Of a stretch of 64,000 nucleotides of DNA, positions 25,381-33,769 are shown one piece after another. Made by a program: the position numbers and the translations under genes. Numbering within the stretch: position 1 is the stretch's first letter; each line of letters begins with the position of its first letter. The stretch is from positions 1,054,001 to 1,118,000 of the forward strand of contig NZ_JACCBW010000001.1 of assembly GCF_013410035.1 (NCBI RefSeq), written 5' to 3'. Source of the DNA: Nocardioides cavernae (GTDB lineage: Bacteria > Actinomycetota > Actinomycetes > Propionibacteriales > Nocardioidaceae). The notes under the pieces were generated by a model. It had not been told where the DNA came from and made no database searches. It saw only the letters and a list, made by a program, of their open reading frames with translations.

Positions 25381-26295
25381 GTGCTCCGCATCTCGTTCCC
25401 GACGCTCGGCAGCGCCGCCGCACTGTGCGGTGGCCAGGCCGACCACGTCGCGTCCATCAAGTCCTACGTCAGCGACGTCTGCGACCGCCCGTCGGCGTTC
25501 AAGGGCGTCCTGACCCTGTTCGAGGGGTCCTACAACGCGGGGGTCAACGCGGCTCTCGACGGACTGCAGAACTCCGTGCAGATCGGCGACAAGATGCGCA
25601 CCGAGCTGCGCGCCACGCGCGACGACTTCGTCGAGGCCGACCTCGCGTCCTACAAGCGGATGCGCGACGCGCTCGGCGACCTCGCGGCGATCGCGCCCTA
25701 CCAGCTGCCCACCGGAGACGACGACTACCACCGTGGCGGCACCCCGCCGGCGGCGACGCCCGGCAAGGACGAGGACCACGACGGGCTCGACGCCGGCGAC
25801 TACCGCGACGCCGCCCGCGACCAGTTCTTCCGCGACACCCAGCGCGAGACCGACCAGCCCGACTGGGCCAAGAGCCACAAGGACCGCTACCAGGACTGGT
25901 GGGACAAGGTCACCGACAAGGACGGCGACGAGCGTCGGGTCGACGAGAACGCCCGCGACCGGCAGAGGGACGACGCGCGCTCGGCGGGCGAGCGCGCCCG
26001 CGACGAGGCCAAGGCCGACGGCGCCAGCCGCGCCGAGGCACGCGACCAGGGCAAGGAGACCCGTCGCGACACCAACCAGGACCACCGCGACTTCAACGAC
26101 GGACGCGACACCGGTGGCCGGACCGGCGCCTACGCCAACGACCTCTACAACGAGGGCAACGACCTCTACGAGAACGTCAACGACCTCGGTGACCACGTCG
26201 GCAACATCGCGGAGAACCACGAGCAGGCCGAGGACCTCGACGACTTCCGCGACCGCGACGAGGACAAGGACCTCCGGGACTGGGGTGCTCGATGA
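25381..26295 (+). CDS. Helical protein with highly charged tail (T7-like locus B)
   Basis: 304 residues, family not recognised. Residues 1-110 (FKGVLTLFEGSYNAGVN, KMRTELRATRDDFVEAD) match residues 20-105 of the locus A protein at 12192 (ILETMMGAYNSLL, LRATARDF), so they share a module. From about residue 125 the chain is a strongly charged Asp/Arg/Lys/Glu/Gln helix without hydrophobic core (RVDENARDRQRDDARSAG, DQGKETRRDTNQDHRDF), followed by a Asn/Asp/Leu periodic stretch (NDLYNEGNDLYENVNDLGD) that resembles a coiled coil. The GTG at 25381 lies after a weak GGGGG. The stop overlaps the next start (ATGA). Confidence 0.7.
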   Translation: MLRISFPTLGSAAALCGGQADHVASIKSYVSDVCDRPSAFKGVLTLFEGSYNAGVNAALDGLQNSVQIGDKMRTELRATRDDFVEADLASYKRMRDALGDLAAIAPYQLPTGDDDYHRGGTPPAATPGKDEDHDGLDAGDYRDAARDQFFRDTQRETDQPDWAKSHKDRYQDWWDKVTDKDGDERRVDENARDRQRDDARSAGERARDEAKADGASRAEARDQGKETRRDTNQDHRDFNDGRDTGGRTGAYANDLYNEGNDLYENVNDLGDHVGNIAENHEQAEDLDDFRDRDEDKDLRDWGAR

Positions 26296-27035
26296 CCGTC
26301 AGCGAGCGCTACGACGCGAGCCAGGCCGTCAACGGGGGTCGCCCCGACGGCGGCATGGGCGACTACATCGACAGCCTGCGCGACGACTGCGGGCTCATCA
26401 TCGGCGCGATCCTGTGGGCGGTGAAGAAGTTCGCGCACCGCGACCTGCTCGCCGAGCTGCTCGAGCCGATCGCCGGTGACTTCAACGCCATCTCCTCGAT
26501 GCAGAAGGGCTGGCTGCAGGTCGCGAGCGCCAGCGGCGCCGTCGGCGACAACTACGACGCGCTGCGCTCCCAGCTGGCGCCGGTCCTCGACGGCCAGTCG
26601 GCGGACGCCATCGACGCGATCCTCGACCGCATCGCGGAGGCCCACCAGGGCCAGGAGGACGCCGCCGAGCTCATCTCCGAGCAGCTCGGCAACATGCTCG
26701 AGGTCGCCCAGGCGACCGCGGAGTGCGTCTGCGCCGCGCTCGAGTTCATCGACTCGTGCATCCAGGAGATCCTCGCCGACGCAGCGGTGCCCTTCGCCGG
26801 CTGGGTCAAGGCCGGCGTCTCGGCTCCGGGCAAGGTGCGCCGGGTCATCCAGCTGATCAGCCAGGGCAAGGACGCGATCGAGAACCTGCTGCGCTTCGCC
26901 AAGGTCGCCATCACGGCCATGAAGTACCTCAACGCGCTCTTCGACACCGCCAACGCCGTCCTCAACGCCATCGAGGTCGGCGGCGACGTCGACAACTCGA
27001 CCAACGTCGACGACACGGCGAACGCCGGCTTCTAG
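26292..27035 (+). CDS. WXG-related helical protein (T7-like locus B)
   Basis: 247 residues. AELLEPIAGDFNAISS, QSADAIDAILDRIAEAHQG, ATAECVCAALEFIDSC and PGKVRRVIQLISQGKDAIENLL align by eye with the second module of the locus A protein (AELAEKIGGDVVSAS, STSDAAIKQIG, VQICRDAW, VQAVFQAFQAVMKA). The two are evidently paralogues, though the WxG tryptophan of locus A is not conserved here. It is helical throughout with several hydrophobic faces and an acidic Asn-rich tail (VGGDVDNSTNVDDTANAG). The start overlaps the upstream stop by 4 nt. Function unknown. Confidence 0.68.
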   Translation: MTVSERYDASQAVNGGRPDGGMGDYIDSLRDDCGLIIGAILWAVKKFAHRDLLAELLEPIAGDFNAISSMQKGWLQVASASGAVGDNYDALRSQLAPVLDGQSADAIDAILDRIAEAHQGQEDAAELISEQLGNMLEVAQATAECVCAALEFIDSCIQEILADAAVPFAGWVKAGVSAPGKVRRVIQLISQGKDAIENLLRFAKVAITAMKYLNALFDTANAVLNAIEVGGDVDNSTNVDDTANAGF

Positions 27036-27060
27036 CCGGACTCCTAGAGTGGGGACCACC

Positions 27061-27477
27061 ATGGACCGCAACGACCCGCAGCTCCAGGCAGCCGTACGCC
27101 GCTCCAACGAGGCGAAGAAGGCAGCCGTGGCCGACATCCGCGCCCTCACGGCGTCCATCAAGCGCAGCCACGCCCAGTTCAAGGCCGAGGCCGCGGGCCG
27201 CCGCTCCGAGCGCGAGGAGGCCAACCGCCGCGGCGACAACGGCCCCGACGTGCAGCGCGTGCAGCAGCGCGTCGACCGCGGCGAGACCACGTGGGAGGCC
27301 GTGCGCGACGGCTCCGACGACCACCCCAGCAGCATCCGGGTGCGCCAGATGATCACCGCCAACCTCGACCAGCTCTCCGAGGCCATGGCCCGCGACCCCG
27401 AGGTCCTCGAGCAGCAGCGCGACCTCGACGCCCGCAACGAGGAGATCGACCGCCTGCGCGGGCCCGAGGGTCGATGA
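27061..27477 (+). CDS. Charged coiled-coil protein with TWEAV motif (T7-like locus B)
   Basis: 138 residues, helical and charged (RRSNEAKKAAVADIRALT, AAGRRSEREEANRRG). RGETTWEAVRDGSDDHPSS followed by MITANLDQLSEAM parallels KGGEDTWENVFSGESPHGN plus its helix in the protein at 13290, so it is the locus B counterpart. It differs in charge: this one is basic in the first half, the other acidic. The ATG at 27061 has GGGGA about 6 nt upstream and a TAGAGT box 10 nt upstream. It overlaps the next gene (ATGA). Function unknown. Confidence 0.7.
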   Translation: MDRNDPQLQAAVRRSNEAKKAAVADIRALTASIKRSHAQFKAEAAGRRSEREEANRRGDNGPDVQRVQQRVDRGETTWEAVRDGSDDHPSSIRVRQMITANLDQLSEAMARDPEVLEQQRDLDARNEEIDRLRGPEGR

Positions 27478-27992
27478 GGACCGACCGCCGCGCCACCCCG
27501 CTCCTCGTGTGGGTGCTCTCGCTGGTCGTGCTGGCCGGGTGCGGCGTGATGCTCGCCCTGGGCGCGCGCGACACGGTGCGCCACGTCACCGCCGACGACC
27601 AGCCCGCCACCATCACCGAGGTGGGCGGCACCGGCTCGCGGGTCAGCACCAACGACCGTCGGCGCTCGCGCAGCATCGGCTTCCGGCTCGAGGACGGCTC
27701 GGAGCACGCGGCGGCAGCCGAGGGCCGGTGGTTCTGGTGGCCGAGCCCCGGCGACACCATCCACGTGCACCGGACGTCGTCGGGCGACTGGGAGATCAGC
27801 GAGGAGTTCTCGTGGCTGCGCACCCTCGGCTACGGCGCGCTGTTCCTCCTCCCGTGGCTCGTCGCGCTCCTCAAGGCCTGGGAGTGGGCGCAGCGGAGGT
27901 GGCGGCCCGAGCAGTGGGCCGCGAAGGAGCGGGAGTCGCGCGATCGCGTACGCCGTCGCCTCGACCGTCGCCGCACGTCCCGCGAGCGCTAG
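27474..27992 (+). CDS. Membrane protein with two helices and an extracytoplasmic domain (T7-like locus B)
   Basis: 172 residues. One helix at the N-terminus (PLLVWVLSLVVLAGCGVMLA) and one near residue 120 (TLGYGALFLLPWLVALLKAW) flank a domain of about 80 residues on the outer side (DQPATITEVGGTGSRVST, IGFRLEDGSEHAAAAEG, GDTIHVHRTSSGDWEISEEF). This resembles DUF3592-type beta domains. The C-terminus is basic and cytoplasmic (RRRLDRRRTSRE). It is the last gene of locus B, coupled to the one before; locus A has no counterpart. Confidence 0.7.
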   Translation: MRTDRRATPLLVWVLSLVVLAGCGVMLALGARDTVRHVTADDQPATITEVGGTGSRVSTNDRRRSRSIGFRLEDGSEHAAAAEGRWFWWPSPGDTIHVHRTSSGDWEISEEFSWLRTLGYGALFLLPWLVALLKAWEWAQRRWRPEQWAAKERESRDRVRRRLDRRRTSRER

Positions 27993-28016
27993 TCGACCGA
28001 GGGGCCCCCGCGCGCG

Positions 28017-28565
28017 TCAGCGGTGCAGCCACCAGCTCATCCGGCGGGTGATCCACGGCAGGAAGACGTACGTCATCAGCGGCGTCATCACCGTGGTCAC
28101 CAGCACGACGCGCGGCACCAGCGGCCAGCCGGCGATCGTGTGCGAGGCGATGACGTTGGCCGTCAGGCTCAGCGGCAGGAACACGAGGAAGATGACGACC
28201 ATCTGCTTCCACCGCGGCGGGGCGGCAGGTGCCGCGCTGAGCAGCTCGACCGACGCCGGCTCGTCGAACCAGCCCTCGATGCCCGTACGCCGCTCGCGCC
28301 GCGACTCCTCCACGTCGCCCGCGGCGGCCTCGAGCCACCACGCGCGCTGCGGGGAGGCCTCCCAGGCCGCGAGCGACTCGGCGTCGGCGAACCGGTAGAG
28401 CATGTGCCAGTCGGGGGACTCCGCGCTCGGCCGGACCCAGCCCGACCCGAGGAAGCCGTCGAACTTCTCGGCCATCGAGGTGCCCGCCTGCATCCAGGCC
28501 AGCATCTGCGTCGTGTGCGACGGGTCGACGTGACGGGTGACGGACACGGTGACGGGGGCGGTCAT
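28017..28565 (-). CDS. Antibiotic biosynthesis monooxygenase-like (ABM) domain plus membrane helices
   Basis: 182 residues. Residues 1-95 are an ABM-type ferredoxin-like domain (TVSVTRHVDPSHTTQMLAWM, GFLGSGWVR, DWHMLYRFADAESLAAWEAS), found in small oxygenases and stress proteins. After a linker, two hydrophobic segments follow (MVVIFLVFLPLSLTANVIA and LVTTVMTPLMTYVFLPWI) and a basic end (RRMSWWLHR). Tethered ABM proteins of this build are common in actinobacteria; their substrate is unknown. The ATG at 28565 is chosen from the domain start, with a GAGAAT box 7 nt upstream. It is convergent with locus B and divergent from the sulfotransferase. Confidence 0.8.
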   Translation of the reverse strand: MTAPVTVSVTRHVDPSHTTQMLAWMQAGTSMAEKFDGFLGSGWVRPSAESPDWHMLYRFADAESLAAWEASPQRAWWLEAAAGDVEESRRERRTGIEGWFDEPASVELLSAAPAAPPRWKQMVVIFLVFLPLSLTANVIASHTIAGWPLVPRVVLVTTVMTPLMTYVFLPWITRRMSWWLHR

Positions 28566-28649
28566 GGGTCCGATTCTCCGGCCGGAGGACCGGCTCGGCG
28601 AAGTCGAGGACGGCGAGATCCCGGCCACGTGGGACTGGCGTCTCATTTG

Positions 28650-28676
28650 TTGAGTCATTTACTGTGCTTTGAGTCA
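28650..28676 (+). promoter_or_regulatory. Direct repeats TTGAGTCA in the sulfotransferase promoter region
   Basis: TTGAGTCA occurs at 28650-28657 and again at 28669-28676, 19 bp apart (two helical turns), in the most AT-rich 40 bp of the surroundings, 22-48 bp upstream of the GTG. It could be a site for a dimeric regulator or a combined promoter. Confidence 0.4.
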
Positions 28677-28697
28677 GCACCCACCCCAGGAGGGATC

Positions 28698-29696
28698 GTG
28701 CCCCGAGCACCACGCCCCGACTTCCTCGTGATCGGCGCCCCCAAGGCCGGCACCACCGCGCTCCACGCGGCGCTCGCGCAGCACCCGGACGTGTTCGTGT
28801 CCGACCCGAAGGAGCCCAAGTACTGGCTCTGCGACGGCGCGCCGCCGCCCGCGTGGTGCGGTCCCGGCGACAAGCACTCCCAGCAGGAGTGGATCTGGCG
28901 CGCCGACCGCTACTACCCGCTGTTCGCGCCCGCCGCCGAGCACCAGGTGCGCGGCGAGAGCACTCCGTTCTACCTCTGGAGCCGCGGGGCCCACCGCCGG
29001 ATCGCGGAGGACCTGCCGGACGTACGCCTGGTCGCGGTCGTGCGGGACCCCGTCGACCGGGCGTACAGCAACTGGATGCACCTCTGGTCCGACGGTCTCG
29101 AGCCGGTGTCGGACTTCGTCGCGGCCTTCGACCGGGAGGCCGAACGGGTGCGCGCCGGGTGGGCACCGTTCTGGCGCTACCGAGGGCTCGGGAGGTACGG
29201 CGAGCAGCTGGCGCACCTGCACCAGCACGTCGACGCCGACCGGATCCTCGTCCTTCGCTACCGCGACCTGGTCGACGAGCCGCGGGCGACCGTGGACCGG
29301 GTGAGTCGCTTCCTCGGGATCCGTGAGGGCATGGTCGACGCGATCCCGCGCGACAACTCGCGCAGCTTCGTCGCGCCGGGCTGGCGGCCTCGGCTCCTCG
29401 GACCGGTGGTCCGGGCCGGGGCCCGGCTCGGCCAGTTCGCCCCGCCCGAGGTCTGGCGCACCGTGCACCCGCTCTCCCTCGGCCTTCTCAGCGACCACCG
29501 CGGCGCCCACCGACCACGGCTCGACGCCGACACCCGGCAGCACCTGCTGGAGGGATACGCCGAGGACATCGGACTGCTGTCCGAGCTGACGGGTCAGGAC
29601 TTCGGCGACTGGCTCTCCCCCGAGAGCCGCGGCTCCTTCCAGGAGCGGGCCACGGTCACCAGCCTGCTGGACCGCGGGGTCAGCGCACGCACGTGA
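28698..29696 (+). CDS. PAPS-dependent sulfotransferase
   Basis: 332 residues. [20 protein letters not shown] (about 11-30) is the 5'-phosphosulfate-binding loop with the catalytic Lys region, and [18 protein letters not shown] (about 113-130) binds the 3'-phosphate of [21 protein letters not shown] and FLGI complete the Sulfotransfer domain. The product transfers sulfate to a hydroxyl or amine of a carbohydrate or lipid; the acceptor is unknown. The GTG at 28698 has AGGAGG four bases upstream. The end overlaps the convergent beta-propeller gene by 17 bp. The locally low GC of the promoter suggests separate regulation. Confidence 0.92.
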   Translation: MPRAPRPDFLVIGAPKAGTTALHAALAQHPDVFVSDPKEPKYWLCDGAPPPAWCGPGDKHSQQEWIWRADRYYPLFAPAAEHQVRGESTPFYLWSRGAHRRIAEDLPDVRLVAVVRDPVDRAYSNWMHLWSDGLEPVSDFVAAFDREAERVRAGWAPFWRYRGLGRYGEQLAHLHQHVDADRILVLRYRDLVDEPRATVDRVSRFLGIREGMVDAIPRDNSRSFVAPGWRPRLLGPVVRAGARLGQFAPPEVWRTVHPLSLGLLSDHRGAHRPRLDADTRQHLLEGYAEDIGLLSELTGQDFGDWLSPESRGSFQERATVTSLLDRGVSART

Positions 29697-30558
29697 CCAG
29701 GTCGTGCGACCCGTCGGGTCCGGCGGCCTCGACGTAGTAGCGCACGCGCCCGTCCGGCAGTGGCACGGCGGTGGCGTAGCGGAAGGCGCCGTCGGAGTGC
29801 GGGGAGCTGATGGGCGGCTGCGCACTCCGGGTCAGTGCCGCACCGTCCCACGTGGCGACCCCGGTCGTCTCGTACCAGTTGGACGCGGCGTCCGGTCGCC
29901 CGTCGTACAGCACCGTGCCGTCGGGCAGCACGGCGCTCACCCGGGCACCGCGGGCGTCCCACACCCCCGGGCGTCCGGCGAGGACCTCGCCGCGGTCGAT
30001 CCAGTCGAGCCCGTCGACGCTGGTCAGCCGGCGCGTCGTCATCCGGTCCTCGTGGCCGGGCAGGTCGAGCGGGTGGCAGCACAGCCACATCTCGTAGCCG
30101 TCGTCACGGGTCGTGACGACCGGGTCCTTCACGCCCGTGTCGCGGTCGCCGTCGTGGACGCGGCGACGGACCCCGTCCGGCAGCCCCTTGACCGTGTCCG
30201 CGGTGAGGCTGTCGACCCACCAGTGCTTGGAGTCGGGCGTGGCGCAGGAGAGGTAGAGCCGCCAGCCTCCCTCGCGCAGCGGCACGAGCACGGACCGCTC
30301 GAACGACTCGGCCCCGAAGGACTCGCGCGACACCTCGGCGACCTGCTCGAAGGTGACACCGTCGGCCGACCTCGCGACGACGACGGACACGCCGCGCCCG
30401 TCGGTCAGCGGACGACGCACGCGCCACGTCAGCCAGATGACGCCGTCGACGAGGACGGCGCTCGCCGCCCCCGCCCAGTTGCCCGCGCCGGGCCCGGGCG
30501 CAGGCACCACGACCTGCACGTCGTCGTAGGTCGGCGGGGCGGCGGTCGTCGTGCTCAT
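29680..30558 (-). CDS. Five-bladed beta-propeller protein (GH43/GH32-like)
   Basis: 292 residues, cytoplasmic by sequence. The chain repeats a blade pattern: [88 protein letters not shown]. This is the build of the arabinanase/levansucrase/invertase superfamily, with VKDPVV in the place of a catalytic or structural Asp. I do not see a full catalytic triad, so enzyme activity on sugars is possible but unproven. The ATG at 30558 has TATCGT six bases upstream. Confidence 0.68.
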   Translation of the reverse strand: MSTTTAAPPTYDDVQVVVPAPGPGAGNWAGAASAVLVDGVIWLTWRVRRPLTDGRGVSVVVARSADGVTFEQVAEVSRESFGAESFERSVLVPLREGGWRLYLSCATPDSKHWWVDSLTADTVKGLPDGVRRRVHDGDRDTGVKDPVVTTRDDGYEMWLCCHPLDLPGHEDRMTTRRLTSVDGLDWIDRGEVLAGRPGVWDARGARVSAVLPDGTVLYDGRPDAASNWYETTGVATWDGAALTRSAQPPISSPHSDGAFRYATAVPLPDGRVRYYVEAAGPDGSHDLVTCVR

Positions 30559-30564
30559 GCCACC

Positions 30565-30570
30565 ACGATA
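30565..30570 (-). promoter_or_regulatory. Candidate leaderless -10 box of the beta-propeller gene
   Basis: Minus-strand TATCGT, 6 nt before the ATG at 30558. Confidence 0.4.
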
Positions 30571-30599
30571 GTCGACCAGATCACTCGAGTTCGGCTCCG

Positions 30600-30869
30600 T
30601 CAGCCGGTGACCTCGAACGACGTCGCGCCGCTGGGCGCCGCCTCGCGCACGGCGACGCCGCTGACCCGTGCCGACGGCGGTCCGTGGTGGCACCACGCGA
30701 CCAGGTCGCTGACCGCGACGTCGTCGCCCTCGGCGTGCAGCAGGACCGACCCGTCGACCTCGTTGCGCACCCACCCGCTGACCCCGAGGCGGAGCGCCTC
30801 CTCCTGCGTGTGCCACCGGAAGGCGACGCCCTGGACCCGGCCCGTGATCCGCGCCTCGACCGCTGCCAT
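30600..30869 (-). CDS. acyP: Acylphosphatase
   Basis: 89 residues, the usual size. [16 protein letters not shown] (about 10-25) contains the phosphate-binding loop and catalytic Arg, and [11 protein letters not shown] the catalytic Asn. It hydrolyses acyl phosphates such as acetyl or carbamoyl phosphate in the cytosol. The ATG at 30869 matches the family start. Only 35 bp separate it from the start of the divergent MFS gene at 30905, and both -10 boxes must lie in that gap. Confidence 0.93.
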   Translation of the reverse strand: MAAVEARITGRVQGVAFRWHTQEEALRLGVSGWVRNEVDGSVLLHAEGDDVAVSDLVAWCHHGPPSARVSGVAVREAAPSGATSFEVTG

Positions 30870-30875
30870 GCCCCG

Positions 30876-30897
30876 ATCATGCCCTGGGTGCAAGGCT
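30876..30897. promoter_or_regulatory. Overlapping divergent promoters of acyP and the DHA2 pump
   Basis: CATGAT on the minus strand (30876-30881) is 6 nt from the acyP ATG. AAGGCT on the plus strand (30892-30897) is 7 nt from the pump GTG. The boxes fit NANNNT only, so they are weaker than others in the window. Confidence 0.3.
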
Positions 30898-30904
30898 GGC
30901 GGGC

Positions 30905-32338
30905 GTGAGCCAGGACGAACGCACCGCCCCCGCCGCCGCGCAGGGGACGTACGAGCCCGATCCCCGTCGCTGGCGGGTGCTCGCGGTGTCCCTCGTCGTG
31001 GGCTTCATGTCGCTGCTCGACGTCACGATCGTCAACGTGGCGATCCCCTCGATCCGCGAGGGGCTCGACACGAGTGCCGCGACGGTGCAGTGGGTGGTGT
31101 CCGGCTACGCGCTCGCCTTCGGCATGACGCTCGTCGCGGGCGGCAGGCTCGGCGACGCGCACGGTCGCCGGCGGATGATGACGATCGGGCTCATCGGCTT
31201 CGTGGTGTCGAGCGCCGCGGTGGGCCTGGCCCCCAACGCCGCGTGGATCGTCGTGGCCCGGCTGGCGCAGGGGGCGAGCGCCGGGCTGCTCACGCCCCAG
31301 AACTCCGGGCTGATCCAGCAGCTCTTCCGCGGCGAGGAGCGAGGCCGGGCGTTCGGGATGTTCGGCTTCACCGTCGCGGTCGCCTCCGCGACCGGTCCGC
31401 TCATCGGCGGCGCGCTCATCGGCCTGTTGGGCGACGAGAACGGCTGGCGGTCGCTCTTCCTCGTCAACGTGCCGATCGGCCTGGTCGCGCTCGTCCTGAT
31501 CCGCCGGATGGTGCCGGACAACGAGGACGCCGGCGACCGGGACCCGCGGGTGGACCTGACCGGCGCGCTGCTGCTCGGGTTGACCGTGCTCGCCGTGCTC
31601 TACCCGCTCGTCAGCCTGGAGGGTGGCGCCGGGCTGCCGCTCGTCCTGCTGGTGGCGTTCCCACCGCTGGCCTGGGCGTTCGTGCACTGGGAGAGGCGGA
31701 CCGTACGCCTGGAGCGCCCGCCGCTGCTCGACGTCTCGCTGCTGCGCAGCCTGCCGGGCTACGCCAACGGCCTCCTGGTCGGCACGCTCTACTTCACCGG
31801 GTTCACCGGCATCTTCCTCGTGCTCTCGGTGCACCTGCAGGAGGGCGAGGGGTTCAGCCCGCTGCGTACGGCCCTGCTGATGACCCCGTTCGCCGTCGGG
31901 GCCGCGGTCACCTCGCCGATCGCCGGTCGGTTCGTCGGCAGGCTCGGGAGGAAGGTCACGCTGGTCGCGCTCAGCGTGATGATGACGGGGACCGCGCTGG
32001 CGGCCTGGCTGGTGACCTCCCCGAGCGACGACCTCTGGTGGACGCTCGCGCCGGCGATGCTGCTCGCCGGCATCGGCGGCGGCGGCGTCATCTCGCCGAA
32101 CTTCACCCTCGCGCTCGCCGAGGTGCCGCCCGAGATGGGCGGGGCCGCCGGGGGCGCACTGCAGACCGGCCAGCGCATCGGCTCGGCGTTCGGCGCCGCC
32201 CTCCTGATGACGGTCTACCAGGCCGTCGCCGCGACGACCTCCGCGCCGGTCGCGGCACGCAGCGCCCTGCTCGCGGCCCTCGCCGTGCTGGCCGTGGCCC
32301 TGGCCGCCGCCGTACGGTCGTGGCGGCTCGGGGACTGA
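30905..32338 (+). CDS. DHA2-family MFS transporter
   Basis: 477 residues, about 14 membrane segments. LLDVTIVNVAIPSIRE is the helix-1 motif of DHA2 pumps and AGGRLGDAHGRRRMM motif A. A conserved helix-5 region (GPLIGGALIG) matches motif C of exporters. It likely expels a small amphipathic compound by proton exchange. The GTG at 30905 follows a 20-residue hydrophilic start. It has no regulator of its own next door; the closest genes are acyP (divergent) and purB (convergent, 9 bp after the stop). Confidence 0.9.
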   Translation: MSQDERTAPAAAQGTYEPDPRRWRVLAVSLVVGFMSLLDVTIVNVAIPSIREGLDTSAATVQWVVSGYALAFGMTLVAGGRLGDAHGRRRMMTIGLIGFVVSSAAVGLAPNAAWIVVARLAQGASAGLLTPQNSGLIQQLFRGEERGRAFGMFGFTVAVASATGPLIGGALIGLLGDENGWRSLFLVNVPIGLVALVLIRRMVPDNEDAGDRDPRVDLTGALLLGLTVLAVLYPLVSLEGGAGLPLVLLVAFPPLAWAFVHWERRTVRLERPPLLDVSLLRSLPGYANGLLVGTLYFTGFTGIFLVLSVHLQEGEGFSPLRTALLMTPFAVGAAVTSPIAGRFVGRLGRKVTLVALSVMMTGTALAAWLVTSPSDDLWWTLAPAMLLAGIGGGGVISPNFTLALAEVPPEMGGAAGGALQTGQRIGSAFGAALLMTVYQAVAATTSAPVAARSALLAALAVLAVALAAAVRSWRLGD

Positions 32339-32347
32339 CCGGGCGAC

Positions 32348-33766
32348 CTAGAGGATCGCGCCGGGGACGTAGGCCGCGGCCTCCGGGTGCCGGGCCGCGA
32401 GCGCCTCGACGCGGGCGACGACCGCCCGGGTCTGGGCGACGGCCGCCCCGGTGAACTCGATCGGGTCCGCGACGAGGGCGTCGATCTGGTCGCGGGTCAG
32501 GCCGAGTCGTCCGTCGGCGGCGAGCTTGGTGAAGACGTCGTTGTCGGCCTGGCCCGCGCGCATCGCGAGCGCGGTCCCGACGGCGGCCTCCTTGATCGCC
32601 TCGTGCGCGGCCTCGCGGCCCACCCCGTTGCGTACGGCCGCCATCAGCACCTTGGTCGTGGTGAGGAAGGGCAGGTAGCGGTCGAGCTCGCGCTGGATCA
32701 CGGCCGGGAAGGCGCCGAACTCGTCGAGCACCGTGAGGAAGGTCTGGAAGAGGCCGTCGGTGGCGAAGAACGCGTCGGGCAGGGCGACCCGGCGCACGAC
32801 CGAGCAGGAGACGTCGCCCTCGTTCCACTGGTCCCCGGCCAGCTCGCTGACCATCGACAGGTGGCCGCGGATGATCACCGCGAGGCCGTTGACCCGCTCG
32901 CAGGAGCGGGTGTTCATCTTGTGCGGCATCGCCGACGAGCCGACCTGGCCCTCCTTGAACCCCTCGGTGACCAGCTCGTGGCCGGCCATCAGGCGCACGG
33001 TCGTCGCCAGGTTGGAGGGGCCGCTGACCAGCTGGACCAGCGCCGCCACGACGTCGAAGTCGAGGGATCGCGGGTAGACCTGGCCGACGCTGGTCAGCAC
33101 GTCCTCGAAGCCCAGGTGGCGCGCGACGCGCTCCTCGAGCTCCTCGAGCCGGGAGGCGTCGCCGTCGAGCAGGTCGAGCATGTCCTGGGCGGTGCCCATC
33201 GGGCCCTTGATGCCCCGCAGCGGGTAGCGCGCGAGCAGCTCCTCGATGCGCTGGACGCCGATGAGCATCTCGTCGGCGACGGTCGCGAAGCGCTTGCCGA
33301 GGGTCGTCGCCTGCGCGGCCACGTTGTGCGAGCGGCCGGCCATCACGGTGGTCTCGTGCTCGGCGGCGAGGCGGCCGAGGCGCACGAGCGCGGCGACGGC
33401 GCGGTCGCGCACGACCTCGAGCGAGCGGCGTACCTGCAGCTGCTCGACGTTCTCGGTGAGGTCGCGCGAGGTCATGCCCTTGTGGATGTGCTCGTGACCG
33501 GCCAGCGCGGAGAACTCCTCGATGCGGGCCTTCACGTCGTGGCGGGTGACCCGCTCGCGCGCCGCGATCGAGTCGAGGTCGACGGTGTGGACGGCCGCCT
33601 CGTAGGCCTCGACGACGCCGTCGGGCACGGCGATGCCGAGGTCGCGCTGGGCCTTCAGCACGGCGACCCACAGCTGACGCTCGAGGACGATCTTGTGCTC
33701 GGGGGACCAGATCTCGGCGAGGTCGGCGCCGGCGTAGCGGGTGGCCAGGACGTTGGGGACGGTCAC
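32348..33766 (-). CDS. purB: Adenylosuccinate lyase PurB
   Basis: 472 residues of the fumarase/aspartase superfamily. VGSSAMPHKMNTRSCERV (about residue 270) is the signature loop with the catalytic Ser. TSRDLTENVEQLQ and GRSHNVAAQATTLGKR with the substrate-binding His are also clear. It releases fumarate from SAICAR and from adenylosuccinate, so acts twice in AMP synthesis. It is the last gene of purD-DUF402-purB, 3 nt after the DUF402 stop. A GACAAT sequence 7 nt before its GTG could allow extra leaderless transcripts. Confidence 0.97.
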   Translation of the reverse strand: MTVPNVLATRYAGADLAEIWSPEHKIVLERQLWVAVLKAQRDLGIAVPDGVVEAYEAAVHTVDLDSIAARERVTRHDVKARIEEFSALAGHEHIHKGMTSRDLTENVEQLQVRRSLEVVRDRAVAALVRLGRLAAEHETTVMAGRSHNVAAQATTLGKRFATVADEMLIGVQRIEELLARYPLRGIKGPMGTAQDMLDLLDGDASRLEELEERVARHLGFEDVLTSVGQVYPRSLDFDVVAALVQLVSGPSNLATTVRLMAGHELVTEGFKEGQVGSSAMPHKMNTRSCERVNGLAVIIRGHLSMVSELAGDQWNEGDVSCSVVRRVALPDAFFATDGLFQTFLTVLDEFGAFPAVIQRELDRYLPFLTTTKVLMAAVRNGVGREAAHEAIKEAAVGTALAMRAGQADNDVFTKLAADGRLGLTRDQIDALVADPIEFTGAAVAQTRAVVARVEALAARHPEAAAYVPGAIL

Positions 33767-33769
33767 GGC

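Noticed and set aside
10391..27992. Complete ESX/type VII secretion system
   Set aside because: No EccB, EccC, EccD, EccE or MycP-like gene is present anywhere in the window. Only substrate-like and partner-like genes are seen.
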